NCBI RefSeq assembly: GCF_019097595.1
Contig: NC_080732.1
Coordinates: 12,232,775 to 12,296,774, forward strand
Reading direction: 5' to 3'
From: Hemibagrus wyckioides
Lineage: Eukaryota > Chordata > Actinopteri > Siluriformes > Bagridae
Length of the DNA: 64,000 nucleotides
Shown: piece by piece, positions 10,113 to 25,100 of the stretch
How positions within the stretch are numbered: position 1 is the stretch's first letter
Layout of the letters: each line of letters starts with the position of its first letter
Translations under genes and position numbers: made by a program
The notes under the pieces: model-generated
Seen by the model: only the letters and a program-made list of their open reading frames with translations
Told to the model about the DNA's origin: nothing
The model's database searches: none

Positions 10113-13100
10113 ATTACCACAAAAGAATTACTTATAGCTTACAAATTATGTGTTATGTACTATGAAAAACTCATGTATTAAAGCTATACAGTAGTTGTAT
10201 CCATTAGGTTTTTTTTCTCCCTGCAACTCTGTCATTTCTCTTCATCCTGTGTGTTTCTCTGACCTTAGGGCGCACAGAGAAGGACATGTTCTCCTCAACT
10301 CTGTATCGCTTTCGACTGGGAGACAGGGTTTGGGAGGAAGTACAGCCTCACGGGGGAAAGCCCCCTGCCACTGCAGGTCACAGCATGGTCTTCCACGCTC
10401 CATCCAGGACTCTTCTGGTATATGGAGGACACAGACCTACTACAGCCAGGTACATCAACAGGATGATGTGTACAGCTAATAGCCACAGACAGCTGATCTG
10501 ACCATTTTCTATTGCTTATCCCAATAACCTGTATAACAACAGCAATATTAAGCCTCACCTGGTCTAGATCAGAAGCAATAGATAGTCAAAAACAGCATAA
10601 GATGGAATATTTGTTCTGGAAAGCATTTGGAGTTGCCTAAGATGCCCAAGTGCTGATTTAATGCTGTGCCATTTTCTCCCTTATGTCTAATGTATAGGTT
10701 CAGTGTGAGGGTAAACTCCACAGACATTTTCCATGTGGACAAGAGTTTCTGGACTTCCCTTCGCTCACGTTACCCCGCTAACGGACCTCGGGAGAGAGCC
10801 TTTCATTCAGCCACCATAATTGGCAATTACATGGTGGTGTATGGTAAGTCTTGGTTTTACATAAAGCTATTCAATGGCAAGTAATATATGTTGGCGTATA
10901 TGGTGACGGTGGTGTGATTTTTTTCAATGATTTTTGTTCAGTTGAGTATTGTATGTATAGCACTATAACCATAACTATTGCATTGTCACAAAGCAGCTTT
11001 AAAGAAATCCAGATGTAGACTTGTAGCTTCCAGATGTAGCAAACCAAAGTCACATGTTAAGTAAATCTTCCTAAATTAACATCAGGAAGAAACCTTGGGA
11101 GGAATCAGACATCAGAGTGGTCAATAATTATTCTTCTTTAACTGTTTACTATAAAGACAATCAGCTCTAAGACTGTTGAAAGGATGTTTGTTATGAGCGA
11201 CTCAGTCGTTTTGATTGCAGATAATGTGTTTGAGTGTACAGAGGTTATCTACTAATTATCTACTAGCAAGGGGGAGAATTCCAAGAAACTGGCTTTGGAA
11301 ACTATAGTCTTTTGGTCATCTATAGGGGCTCCTAGGGGCTCATTACAATGGCTGAAGCTCCAAACAGAAGTATCAGGACGAATTGGGCTTATCTGGAGGG
11401 TGAGAGGAGCCACAGGAGTTGCAGTGCTTCATGAATAGACACCAGCATTACATCAGACAGAAGGAGCCTAACAGATTGTGTGTATGTTTTGTTAACTTGA
11501 TTAAACACTTTTTCTCTTAAAGGTGGAAATGTGCACATCCATTACCAGGAGGAGAAATGTTACGATGAGGAGATCTTCTTCTACCATCTGGGCTGCCACC
11601 AGTGGGTGTCTGGTGGAGAAAGTCTCATACACCGTAAGTGTTTTACATCCGAAATGCCATAAGTGTCAGTTTCTGATCTAGTACTACATTATGTACATTA
11701 GGCATGCTGTTGCACCTAGTACTTTAATACCACATTACAATGTAATTGTCACTACAGTGCCAAATAAAGATGGCCGTGGGTAGAATAAATAAAGGATTTT
11801 TATGTAGTCTTGGCCTCACTTTAAATTGAAATCTTAAAATAATTTTTTACTGAAGTAAACAGTTTGCCAGTTGCAGTGAAAGTTGTGTTTAGTGAATGAG
11901 CTTCTAGAATAGATATTATTTTTATGGTCCTGTATAAATTCCTTGACTGTTGGTGGGCTCAGACTCTTTTGTTTACTCTCCAATAGGAAGCCGATCTGTG
12001 AGAGGCCGTTACTCTCATGTTGCTGCTGTGATGGATGGACGCGTGTTGCTCATCGCTGGCGGTTACAGTGGTGTTGCTCTCGGGGACCTTGTGGCATACA
12101 AAGTTCCACTTTTTGTCAGCAGTGACCCTGGTGACAGAGTGAGTTGATTTAGGAAATAAGTACTGTGTGTGTAGATGTATATATCCTGTGGTGGCAGTAT
12201 AATATATAAAATCTTGCATAAACAGCGGATACAGGTCAAGAGCTTTAGTTACAGTTCACATCGAACATCGGAATGGGGGAAAATATGGTTGGAGTATTTC
12301 AGAAACTGCTGATTTCCTGAGATTTTCACTCACAACATTCTCTAGAGTTTAGACAGAATCATGCAAACATCCTGCAAGAGGAGGCTGATAAGAGCTATCA
12401 GAGGAGAATGACCAGACTGGTCTGAGCTGACAGAAAGTCTTTAATATCTCAAATAAGCTCTCTCTATAACCAGGGAAGCAGAAAAGTATCTCAGAACACA
12501 CAACACATCAAACCTTGAGGCTGATGAGTTACAATAGCAGACCAGCACATTAGATATCATTTCTGTCAGCCAAGAACAAAAATTGGACACTGTCATGAGC
12601 ACAAAATTGGACAGTTGAAGACTGGATTTTCTTTGGATTCTTTCCCCTCCAGCAGTTTCTGAAATCACCCCAGCATGGCTGGCACCAACATCCATGCCAT
12701 CCAGTCAAGGCCACATCTTTTGTGGTTTGAGCAATATAAATATACACACATACATCTGAAACCATGCACAATCTACTCGGTTATGAAAATGAGGATTTCT
12801 TGTATATGTTCCTCTGTAACAGGATGGATTATGTGCTGAGGCCCCAGATGAGAGAATGTGTCTAAAAAACCCAGAATGCAGTTGGTGTGAGGGTCGCTGT
12901 AGGGAATACCAGCCAACTAACCCGGTAACACATTAAATACCCACATGCTTCTTTTCCTTTACTTTCACTTCTCTTTTGTTCTTTTTCAACAGTTTCTCAT
13001 TATGTCTTTTTGACTGATGCCAGTATTATATTTGTATGTACCCACAGTGTGGCAGCACTGGCTGTTTAGGTCTGGCTCGATTCCTTTCTGACTGCCAGTC

Positions 13101-16100
13101 ATGTCTAGTATTCAGTGGCGTGCCCAACTCTCTCCCTCGTGCCCCCAGTGATTTTGGATGGTGTGTCCAGAATGATTCCTGTTTACCGGTCTCAGGTATG
13201 AACAGGGGAGAACAGAGCAGCATGAGTGAGTGATTACTATACCATGTGCAACCACAGTTTTTAAAGCAAATCAGTATCTCATGACACTCCTAATTTCCTG
13301 TGTCTGTGATATACTGGCTTGTTGAAATTTTCTGTGGTTGTAGCTTGGTTCTCGTGACTTTTTTTGTTTATAGCCCACTGTCTCAGCTATGTGTGAGATA
13401 GTATTATTATCATACAGTCCTGTGTAACAAAAAATTCTGACCCCTCACAGAGCGTAGTGCATGCCGCGTGGACCAGATCTCGGGGGCGTACGGCTGGTGG
13501 GGGGAGCGGACGAGTTTCCTGACTTCCCTCCCCTCCTGTCGCACCGAGAACTATGTCCCAGGACTGCACCTGCTCACCTTTCAGCACCCACGCAACGACT
13601 CGCAGCCCGACAAGGTATGTCAGGACTCAAGTGTAACCTCTGACTTCCCCACAGGCAAAGTTGAACAGTCAAACTGGACCCATAACTTAGCACTGTTTAA
13701 TTATAAATTAAAAACTGCAGTTTTATGCTCTTTTTGCTTCTTCCCGAAGATGAATTTATTTTTCCTTCTATTTTTTTCTGTTTGATTTTTAAATCTCCAT
13801 CTCTACTTCCATGTCTCCTTTACAGGTCTCTATTCTGAGGAGTGCATCTATAATACTCAACCCTTCCACTGAGATGGACGTTACTCTGCAGTTTCGTGGT
13901 TTTATTCACCCTCTTTTAGGGGCTCCACCCCCTGCAACTCCTCCCCAAGAGTCTGTGGCCATGTGGGCAAGGATTCAGAAGTTTCACTTCACAGTGAAGA
14001 TGGCTGCAGGGCCCAACTCAGTCCACCTGGTAAGAGGACGGTCCAGTCTGCAGCCTGCACTGCTTTTAGCATTTATTCTATACCATTAATATAAACATTT
14101 GACATAGTTTGTGCACATGAACTTATTTGTTAAATTAAATACATGCATTACATAAAAAAGTAGATTTGCTAGACTATTATGGAGGCATAAATTTCAAAAC
14201 TACATAACATTGTTTCAAACTGTTTATACAAACTCTTTTGTGCACACAGACTGATGTTCTTGGGCGCTGGTCAGCTCAGGAAGAAAAGGAGAGCCACTTG
14301 TTATCCCGTCCAGACGGTTCCCGTCTGTTTCAGAATCTCACACGGGGGAATCGTTATTTGGTGCAGGCAGAGGGCTACCTGAACAGTTCTGCCTCAGGCC
14401 AGACCAGTGAGATGGCCCTTACCTGGAACCGAACTGCCATTCCTGGAGGAAGTGTAAGGGCTTTTTCATAACTCTGGAAATACAGTCTAAGTCAAGTTCT
14501 GAATAGATGTGTATGTTATTTAAAGAAATCATGCCTAATAAAATGTTCAGACTGTATACAAGATTGAATTCACATTGGTTGTCAGTAATGTGAGTGTAGT
14601 GCTAAAGTATTATCTATCACTAGGGAACCAAAATTCTGCAAGTGCCAAGAAGTGAAGGCTTTAAGCCATTAAAACATTTCTGGCTTTTTTAGTACTTTAA
14701 AATGTGGTAGTAAAGCCTCATGAGTGGCAAATCATTTTCATCGTGGCTGTAGTGCTGCAAGTTTAGTTGCCTTGACTCGTGTCCCCTTATCAGTTTTCTT
14801 TTATCATTCATCAGGAGATCTCGTTTCTGTTCCTGGAGCCTTATCGTTCAGGCTCGTGTTCAGGTTACTACTCTTGCTTGGCCTGTCTATCCGATCAGTC
14901 CTGTGGCTGGTGCCCTACTACAAATGTGTGCATGCTACGCTCCAATATCAGCCTCGAGCGCTGCCTGGAGCCACAGGGAGAAGAGCACCACCTGTTACTC
15001 AACCCCCAGCACTGCACACTGTGTGAGGAGTACAGAGACTGCAGGGCTTGCACTCAGGTACAGAAAAGGTGGCATGATGGAGCACACGATGCAAGAATAC
15101 ACTTATGTTTTATCAAAAAAGGTATTTAAAAGTTTGGGAACCTGGCCTGTTCAGCCACAAGAACATTAATGAGGTCAGGCATGTTGGCATTCCAGTGTCC
15201 ATTTCATCCCAAAGGTGTTCAGTGGGGTAGAGGGTAGAGTGGCATTGGGATGCTGAACGAGTTTTGAACCCCTTAGTTACAGTGACAGGATGTTTTAATG
15301 CTACAACATATAAATATATGCTATTGGTGTCTTTTAAACTTTATGGCAGCAGTTTGGGGAAGATATGGGTGTGATGGTCACATGTCCACAAACTTTTGGC
15401 TATATAGTGTGTAATGCAGTGCACTGCAGTAAATGATCATTTTTTGTTGTTTCCCAATAGGACCCTTACTGTGAGTGGCAAATCAACTCCAGTAAGAAAG
15501 GGGATTACTTATGCAGTCGCCGTGGGAGACTGGAAGGCTCTATTCGGGATCCACTGGAATGTCCTAAAGTCTGTAACCAGTGAGTGTGAATTCATCGCCT
15601 GAATTAATTAGAGCTTTGATGCCACTCTTTAGTGAACTATTCAGTAAACTAAGATCACTAGTCTACCTTTATTATTAGTTATTGTTCAAGTTTCAAGTCC
15701 CAAAAACTGGACTGTAAAAGTATTTATTTTTCATAGATAGAGAAGAAAGAGGGGAGCAGTAAAATTAACAAATGAGCTCATTAGACATCATCTCCCAAAA
15801 TTTTAAATTGTGACTATAGATTAGTTAATTTATCACTAACGACTAATTATCAGGAACAAAGATGGATTATCTAAATAAAGCAAAAGGGACAGTGTTGATA
15901 GTCTGTATTATGTGAAACAAAAAAGAAGTCTGCATGAAAGAAATTTTTGTCAGCCGAACTGAGAAATACTGAGAATTTTTTTTTCCTGCTCCCTGTTCAT
16001 GGCAGATCATTCCTATAATACATTGCGGACCATTTTACTACTATTACCATTTCAAGTTCCAAATAAACTTTGATCTATTTTTTCGTCATCGCTCTTATTT

Positions 16101-19100
16101 CTCGTCTGTAATAGGAGGACAACATGTGGGGAGTGTCTGTCCAACTCTAGCCAGTGTGCATGGTGCGAGTCCGCTCAGACCTGCTTTTACTTTGCTGCTT
16201 ATCTCACAAAGTTCCCCTATGGGGAGTGCAGAGACTGGTATGACAGGTAAGCTGAGGCATTCATACATCATTTATGAGATATGCGTTTAGTAATTGATTT
16301 TTGAATATTTTCATGTTAAGGTTAATTTGCTTATGGATATTGGGATATTGGATATTGGGATCGATGAAATGGGAGAAAATAAACACTGGATACATGCACA
16401 GCTTTAAATTAGATATTTCTATATAATCATGTAGTGAGGTATTTTGTGTGAGCTCTGTGCTCAATGTACTTAGGTGGTTTTAAAGTTATGTCCAACATAT
16501 ACTCTTAAGCTAGGAGTATTCAGGTATAACAGGAAACAAATCTGCCGTGGAAAGAAGGTCGATTCACCAAGTCGATGGAAGAGGAGAGAGAAATGTAGCT
16601 CTGAGTAATGTGTAGTTTTTCTTTGTGAATTCTGCATGACACACTTTAAAGCTGTTGAAATACGCTAATCAGGCATAACCTTATGACCACCGGCCAAAAC
16701 AGCCCTGCTCCGTCAAGGCATGGACTCTACTAGATCCCTCAAGTTGTACTGTGGTGTCTGGCACCAACATGTTAGCAGCAGATCCTTTAAGTCCTGTAAA
16801 GTTGCAAGGTGACTCGGAACACCCCACAAGAGCTGCAGTTTTGGAGATGCTCTGATCCAGTCGTCTAGCCATCACAATTTGGTCCTTGTCAAACTCGCTC
16901 AAATGCTTGCACTTGCCCATTTTTCCTGCTTCTATCACATCAACTTTGTGGACGAAATGTTCACTTGCTGCCTAATATATCCCACCCACTAACAGGTGTC
17001 ATTATGAGGAGATAATCAGTGTTATTCACTTCACCTCTCCCTGCTCATAATATTATGCCGGATCGGTGTACGTGGTGTATATTCCTTTTAAAAGAAAAAA
17101 GCTGTTGAATATAAATAAAACCCTAGTTTTCATGTGAATGAAACAGCAGCTAGTTTATGAATTGTGAGGGACAGAGTCTCAGTCCCACTGCACACTCAAG
17201 ACTAGTATGCTTTAACCTGAGCAAAACAGCTACCCAAGTTAGTTAGCGAGTCTGTAGGTGTTGTTTTTACAAAAAAAAAAAAACAAGTGAACAATTCCAC
17301 CAAGTGTGGTGAGAAACAATATATTTTGGTTTTGTAATGTAAGATGTTATATATGTTGTAAAAACAGTGACAGATCTTTTGTTTCTACTTATAGTGTGCA
17401 CTCAGTTCCTCAGTGTAAGCAGTGCTCTGCTTCAACCACATGTGCCGAATGCCTGCAGACCTTTCAGTGTGGCTGGTGTGGGGATTACAACAACCCTACC
17501 TTTGGCAGGTAAAGCACATTTTCATTAACCGCAAATATCTCTTGTTGCCCTTTATAAGGGTTTAAAATCTGAAACAGCAGACATCGGTCGGATTTAGAAT
17601 GGTTTATGAGAGTTGGCTTATGGAAAAGTGCACTATTATTAAACTGTATCATCCTTCCAACATGTACAAAAATGAAAATGATCCATCTCTTTCATGGTTA
17701 AAACATTGAGGGACACTGGTGTTGTGATAGTTTGGGTGTTAGCTAATAGCTAATCATAATGTATCCATTTTTGTCTACCTTTTTCTGTTTGTTTTATTTC
17801 CCTTAAATGCTGTTTTCTGGCAGGTGTCTAAAAGGAGACTGGGGAGGAATTATTGACTCATCCGTGACTAACTGCACTGTTGCTGTTGCTGAAGTGAAGG
17901 CCTCAAGGTAAAGCTACAACCTGTCTCTGTTTTCCTGCCCGGCTTTGTAATAATCCGTCACGCTGATGTCACGGGGGGAATTGCTAGATACAGTGGCTTC
18001 TAATGGAAGAATAACTGTTGTAACATAAGTGCTAAGTGTCAGGTTATACTGTTAAAGCCTAAGAACATTTCTTTCCATTTCCAGCCACGATCAATATCAT
18101 ATTAATGAGAAATTCAGTGTTGAGTTGCAGAATGCAGTGTGCTGCAGTTGTGCTGAGTTACAGGAAGGCACTCGCTTGTCTGCTTGGTAATCTACGCAAT
18201 GATCTGTCGTCATCAGTTTGAGCAGAGTGGACAGATGAGGAGATGAGATAGCTGAACCGACTTAAAGGCATTATCAGCTCCGCCGTATTGCTCTCTTTAG
18301 GTTGAGATGAAACAAGGGCTAGATTCGATTGGCACCACTGTTATCTGGTACTCGAATGGCATTGTGCGGCAATTGTCAGGCAAAGTGAAAATTGACAGAC
18401 TTTTCAGTGAAAGTAGTTTAACCTAAAAAGGCATCTCGCAATTGTATTAGAAAATCTTGGATGCCAATGAAGATTAGATGTTTGCGTTATTGTCAGATGT
18501 TTTTCGAATATAATGTTAATGCAGTGCTGCAGTGACCTGCCCCTTCAGTTATCATGTAGAGTTCACATACATGGGAGAAGGGGTATTGTTAAAGTGTAAT
18601 TGCTTGTGGAGTCAATAGTGCACAGTGATTAATAATTCAATTCAGTTTTATTTGTGTAGCTCTTGTAACAATGGATTTGTCAGAAAGCAGATTTAAAGGT
18701 TACAGCATAGTGCACAATAGTATAAGGATAATCACAAAGAACACTAAGCCACATAAATAAATTCGTAAGTTGTGCGTTAGTATATAAGTCAATCAATTCT
18801 TCTTTAAAAAATAGCCGCAAAACATCCTTACCATCTTTTCACCGTTAGCCCCGAGCCACGCACCCTTTCCCCACCAAGGCCGATGGAGCTGGAGTTAGAG
18901 ATGGATCTGCTGGAGGGGGTGGAAGTTGATGGAGAGGCTGTGTGGTCCTATGCATCATGCCCTGATGTGGAGGAATGCAGGCTGGGCCTTCATACATGCC
19001 ATCCCTCAGCCACCTGTGTGAACACACCCACCTCGTACGAGTGCCACTGTGAGAGGGGTTTCACCGGAGATGGAGAGCATTACTGCAATCAGACGTGAGT

Positions 19101-22100
19101 TGTTATCACGACGATGAGCACCATTCCTCAAGCCAGTTAACTTAAAAAAAAAAAAAAAAAAAAAAACCTTGGGAATAACAGTCATCTAGTCCTTCTACAT
19201 GCAGTGCATACCAGTTCATATTCAGTAACAGAAGCACAATGCTAAATGTAACACAGGTACTCATTTAAAAATATATCCTTTCTTTATAAGTTTTTAGAAT
19301 TAAAATGAGTAAAAGTCATTGTATCAGCAAGTAGTTCAGACCAGGGGATTTAGAACTGTACTGTAGTTACAGCATTGTGATATATCACATCACTATAAAG
19401 AGCATTAAGGTTAAACGTTACTGGCCAGAATCCCATAAAAAACTTATTTTTATTAGACTAAAATGAATTATCCCAGTGCACCGGTTGCTATTGCTTCCAC
19501 TTACATTGATTTTACTTTGCCTTTTGCCACTCTGGAGGAATTAAAATGTCTTTTCGAACCTTTCAGCCCTTGAGCAAGACTGCTCAGTTGCATAAACGAG
19601 ATAAATATAAGTCGCTCTGGATAAGGGCATCTGCCAAATGCCATAAATGTGAATGGGGTTTGTATCCCAGATGTGTTCGTGTCTCAGTGTAAAGCCCTTC
19701 TGAGATATTTGTTTCTCCATGTCTTCATGGCTATGTTTGGTTGCCTTCTCGTTTCTTAGATGTTATAATGAATGTCGTGAGGGCAAATGTAGTGGCAGTC
19801 CACGGTTTGAGTGCGAGTGCTCTTTGGGTTGGACTTCGGACCCGGCCACTCTGGTGCTGAGCGGTGTGGAGTGTGACGTCGATTGTGGCTGTAACTTCCA
19901 CAGCACCTGCATCACGGCACCAGGAATCTGCGACCAATGCCAGGGTGAATACTTCCTCTGTTCTGTTCTCAGCCTTCTTATGGCATGTGCAGATATTTGT
20001 GTACCTTAGTTGAGCATCTTTTTTTTTGTTGTTTGACAGATTGGACGACAGGACCACACTGTGAGCACTGTCGGCCTGGTAGCTTCGGTTCAGCAGTAGC
20101 TGGTGGTGGAGGCTGTGTGCCGTGTGAGTGCAATGGACATGGCGATCCACTGCAGGGATTCTGTCACAATCAAACGGGACAGTGCTACTGTACACATCAT
20201 ACCCATGGAGAGCACTGCGAGCTGTGCTTGCCTGGCTACTACGGAGACCCCCGGTTAGACACCATTATAGTTTTATGACGGTCAATATATGAGGATTTGT
20301 ACAGAACAAATAAAAAGCTAACAGCTGCAGTAAGATTAGAGTAATAGGCAGTCTTTCCTGCACAGTAAATTAAATACAAATAAATTTAAAGGCATGTTTA
20401 AAATGTCAATTTTTTTTTCAGGAACAATGGCACATGTTTCCGACAGTGTCAAGGACGCTCTGTTGCCCTTTCCTCATTGTCTTCCTCACTGCCCCTCTCA
20501 TCCTCTCTTGGTTGGCATGGATCAGCAGGAGGCCAGGATGGTCTCTCACACTGCTTGTGGGTTCTCTCTGTCTCTCCGGATCTGGCACCATGCATGCCAG
20601 GCCAGATGTGCCCACCTGTGGCATTGACCCTGCATAAAGACTCTTATACACAATGCACAGTAAGAGCAATATCCTGTATCAGAGCAACACGTGAATTAAA
20701 TGCTGCATCACAATAGATATAGCACTGCATCTGGTATTGACATTATGGGTTCAAAATGCCTTTTTTTTTTTTTTTTTTTTTTAATTATGCAGAACTCGTA
20801 TGTGTATGTATTCGATGGCCTGCCACGTTTTCTTAACAACGGTGTGATGCACTCTGATCAAAACCTGATTGGAGTTTTTTGTGGCACAACTCGTAATCAA
20901 CCAATCACAGTAGAAGCCACATCTGGTAATAGATTTTGCTACATTTTCATACGTTAAGTTTAAGTTTAACATACTTTAAGTTGCATGGAAGTTCTGTTTT
21001 TGTCTTGGAAGATCCTAATTATAATTCCCACAAAAATATTATTATATCTATATCGTTTCAGGTGTGATCTCTGTCTACTTTGAGGCAAATGTGTCTTCAG
21101 CTCAACCTCAGGGTTTTAACGCCTCCTTCTGGGTGCGGCGTTGCAGTGAGGGAGGATCTGACGGGGGTCTTGATGGCTCCTCGGAATGTCTGGGCTTTGC
21201 ACAGTGCCGTGACGGGATCTGCCAGTGTCCCAGTGGTTATGGAGGGCCACTTTGTGATTGGCCCATCTGCCCCGGGGACTGTGGCACTCGAGAGGGCCGA
21301 GGCATCTGCAACACGGTGAGGTTGAATTGCCTTGTTTTACAGTAGATAAACAACTACTGCTACTTTTCTGTGATAATGTTTGCACTGTTACCATGATACA
21401 TAGTGTAACAACCTAACATTTCACTGAAGTAGAAATCTAACTAATACCTTAAAGGAGCAATCCTGTGTCAGGCCATTGCAAATCATTTTTGGTGACCATA
21501 TCTTAACTCCTGCTCTGTTATGTTGTTGCAGACTCTAGGAGTGTGTGTGTGCACGCTCGGCTGGGCTGGATCTGACTGCTCCTCCGTTGCAGATGCAAAC
21601 AGCCTGGTGTGGGAGAATCTGCTGGACACACAACTCACAGTGGTGAGACATTTCATTCAAACCCTTTCTATGAAGAGATGGAGTGAACCCTGATATATTC
21701 CCTCAGTTTATCTGTGACTTCAACATAAGTGCAATGCCATATTCATGATGAACTTTAGCTAAACACAGATAATGTGCCTTTGCATACTGTGTTGCTTACT
21801 GGGTCAAACAAAAGGCTAACAAACACTAAAACTGTGATTTCATTCATTTGGTCAGTAATTTGTTTTTACAGTAAGTTGATGTTTGTCCATTTTTTTTCTC
21901 CTCCATGCGCACAGAATCCATCTTACAGGTTTCTCCAGAGGATGGGGCACTCACTAGTTTCAGGCCCGCATGGCACACTCTGGTTATATGGTGGCCTCTC
22001 TCTATCAGAGGGAATTCTGGGAAATGTTTACAGGTATAAACAATTTATATGTGACAGAATGGATGGCGATATGAGATATATATATATATATATATATAAA

Positions 22101-25100
22101 GCATCACACAAGGTGTGATGTAGGGAAATAATCAGCAGGATGGTCTGATGTGGCCTGTTGTGAAGTTACTATTATTCTATGTTCATTTTGAATATTCTCC
22201 AAACACATCAAAGAATGGAGAATTTAGTAACGCTGTTGCGTAACACTGATTAGTCATTGGTTTATCCACTGTTTGCATGTATATATTGTAACCTGATGTG
22301 TGGACTGGCTTAGGTATTTTGTGCAAGAACGCCGCTGGACTCAGATGCTTACCAGTTCAGCGGAGGAAGGATCTAGCCCCTTAGCTCGCTACCATCATGC
22401 CTCTGTTGTGGTAGCCATTCATGACCATACGTCTAGTACTCCGACAGAAAGTCACCACTTAATGCTTGTGGTGGGTGGCGTAGCACCAAACAGTGTTTTG
22501 AACGATACATGGAGCCTCAATCTTAGCAGCCTGATGTGGACAGAGTACAAGGTATGGAACGCTAGATATATTTTAAATGGTTTTTCATCATTTAACAAAA
22601 ATAACTCTGTTTTGAAACGATAACTACTTTTATTTTCAGAGTTCAGTGCTGCCTCCTGTGGCTGGTCACACTCTGACAGTGCGCAGAGTCTCCTCTGTTC
22701 TACTGATTGGAGGATACTCTCAAGAGAATGGTTTCAATCACCACTTACTTGAGTTTAATCCACAGTCTGGGAACTGGACTGTATTGCCACATACTGGTAC
22801 ACCACCTACAGGTAAAATTTGGACACTGAATTAAAAGCTGGAATAGATTTTCTCTTGAATCTTAAAGTTTTAATTCAGAGTATTTTCTTCTGCCACAGGT
22901 CTTTATGGACATTCTGCAGTCTATCATGAGCCGACGGATGCTGTGTATGTGTTTGGCGGTTACCGTTTCCATGTAGAGGCTGTAGAGCCTTCTGGAGAAC
23001 TCTATACCCTTTACTACCCCAATCTCACCTGGTCTTTATTGGTCCCCTCTCGGGGAAACAAGGTGATTGAACAAGTCCAAAGAAATATACCCTTTTTCCC
23101 CCATTAGCAGTGTTTGAGAATAAGGTCATCCTCAGCCTGATCGATATGCTTTTGTTCCAAACAGCCTTTGTCGCATTTCTTCCATGCGGCAGCCCTACTG
23201 AAAGACACCATGGTGATTATTGGAGGGCGGACAGGAGCAGAAGATTATAGCAACAGTGTATACCTCTATCAGATCAATTGCAACACATGGATACAGCCAG
23301 GTATCCCTATCACAAACATCATTACATACACATCTACTTTTTCACAAATATTTACTTAGGAAACAAGCAAGTCACTTGCTGAAGCTCCATTGCTTTTGAA
23401 GTGCACTGATACATTGACGCTAATACACAGATGCTCTTTTCTTACTGCAGTATCTTCAGTCGGTGAACCCGTTAATCACTCCATATCCTTGGCCATGGCG
23501 AGTTCAGGGAATCGCCTGTTCATATCAGGTGGATTTAACGGGGTAATGCTGGGGCGTTTGATCACCCTCTCTGTGCCATCGGACCCCTGTGTTCTTTTGC
23601 CTACACCCGAGGCCTGTAACAACAGCACAGGCAGCTGTGTGTGGTGCAGGGGTACCTGCACCTCCTCAGACACCGCGGAGAGGTACACTTTAAGAATTAC
23701 AGAAGTTGAAATCTTTGAATAGATACTGGTTTATTTTTAAAGCCCCACTGGGACTCAGAGCCTTTAATCTATATTCCAGTGTTAATGTTTTCTTTTGTTA
23801 TTTAACTTCTCTTTTTTCAGGATCGGCTGTCCTGTTGGCCATTCTCCATGCTTTCCTACTCCCCGTGTCCCTGATCAGTGTCGAAGGCTGAAAACATGCA
23901 GTGAATGTCTGGCCCGACATCCCAAAACATTTACCAGCTCTGGACAGGTAACAGATGTGCCTCACATCTCTTCTCTAGTTTTATACATAACAGCATACCC
24001 ATATGGAAGCTTTGGAACAGCAAGGCCAATTCTTTTTTTTGTTCTACAATAAAGACATTTTGGTTTGGGATCAAGATGAATATGAGATGCTAGATAAAAT
24101 TTCAGCATTCATTTCTTGCTATTTACATCTCAATGTGTTCGGCAGCAAACCACCCAATGTGCTTGGTAAGCAAGATCGGTTTATAATTTATTGTAAATGA
24201 TATAATTATAATTTATTGGAATATATATTTCCAAATGACTGGAAAAAAATGGACTCATATTGCATTAGCTGCATCAAGACGGTGTTCAGTGTGTAGTAAA
24301 AGTTAAAAAAAATTAGCCTTGCCAATCCAATACTTTCAGGTGGGGCTATACTTCAAGTGTGGTGAGTATAAAGTCTTTTTTCTTTGTGTCTAGTTGTTTT
24401 ACATCCTTTCTTTTGTTCTCTAGAACACTCTACAGTGTAAATGGTGCACTAACTGCCCTGAAGGAGCATGTATTAGCAGCTCTGTGACTTGCGCTTCAGA
24501 ACATGACTGCAGGATAAACCAAAGGGAGATTTTTCTCTCCAGCAACTGCACCGAAACAAGCTGTGAGGCATCTGACTGTCCCAAGTGCACAGCGTCAGTG
24601 AAGTGTATGTGGACTCGTCAGTTTAAACGCACAGGTAGATATGAACATAAACTGACTGTATGAGACTGTCTAACACAGGGGTGTCAAACATACTCTTCTA
24701 ATCTGGTCCACCAAGTTCATTTATTATTTGTGTTCTAAATGATAATCTACCTCTGTTCCATAATTCAGTGGCGAGGCCAGAAATCAAACAGTGGGTGGGC
24801 CTGGGTAAAATAGGGTAGGTAAGAATTTCCTGGAAAAATAACCTTGCATGACTGCAGAAAATGGCCATCAAGTTGAAAGGCTATGGCTCAAGAGGTTAGT
24901 TCTTTAAGCGTAATTGTGGCCTGATTCACTTCAGTTACACGCAGTACTGAAATCACAATCGTCAATCTATAGGCTTAACGTGAACTCAAAAATGCACTGA
25001 GTAGTCAACTAAATCCAGCAGCTGAACACATCACACCTAACAGAAAAACAGAAAATGAAACACAAGTGGTTGTAGAAAATAGGCTGATTAAAATTAAAGA

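Larger units (their letters stand above)
9577..12138 (+). other. megf8: megf8 exons 6-11: first kelch block
   Basis: Exons: 9577-9665, 9757-9970, 10269-10449, 10698-10843, 11523-11633, 11987-12138. They encode about residues 244-541. Repeated kelch signatures are visible: RHSHTAVEW...[60 protein letters not shown] and [19 protein letters not shown], which would fold into a beta-propeller. The intron between exons 6 and 7 is only 91 bp. Several splice junctions split the conserved kelch Gly-Gly pair after its first G. Confidence 0.94.
12823..17907 (+). other. megf8: megf8 exons 12-21: PSI and cysteine-rich region
   Basis: Exons: 12823-12924, 13048-13195, 13451-13614, 13826-14029, 14250-14453, 14815-15057, 15461-15579, 16115-16246, 17395-17508, 17824-17907. 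They encode about residues 542-1045. PSI-type cysteine-tryptophan motifs recur ([55 protein letters not shown]). Exons 14-17 hold a conserved non-PSI stretch that includes [15 protein letters not shown] and SNWT-type N-glycosylation sequons. PSI modules typically orient neighbouring beta-propellers. Confidence 0.94.
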
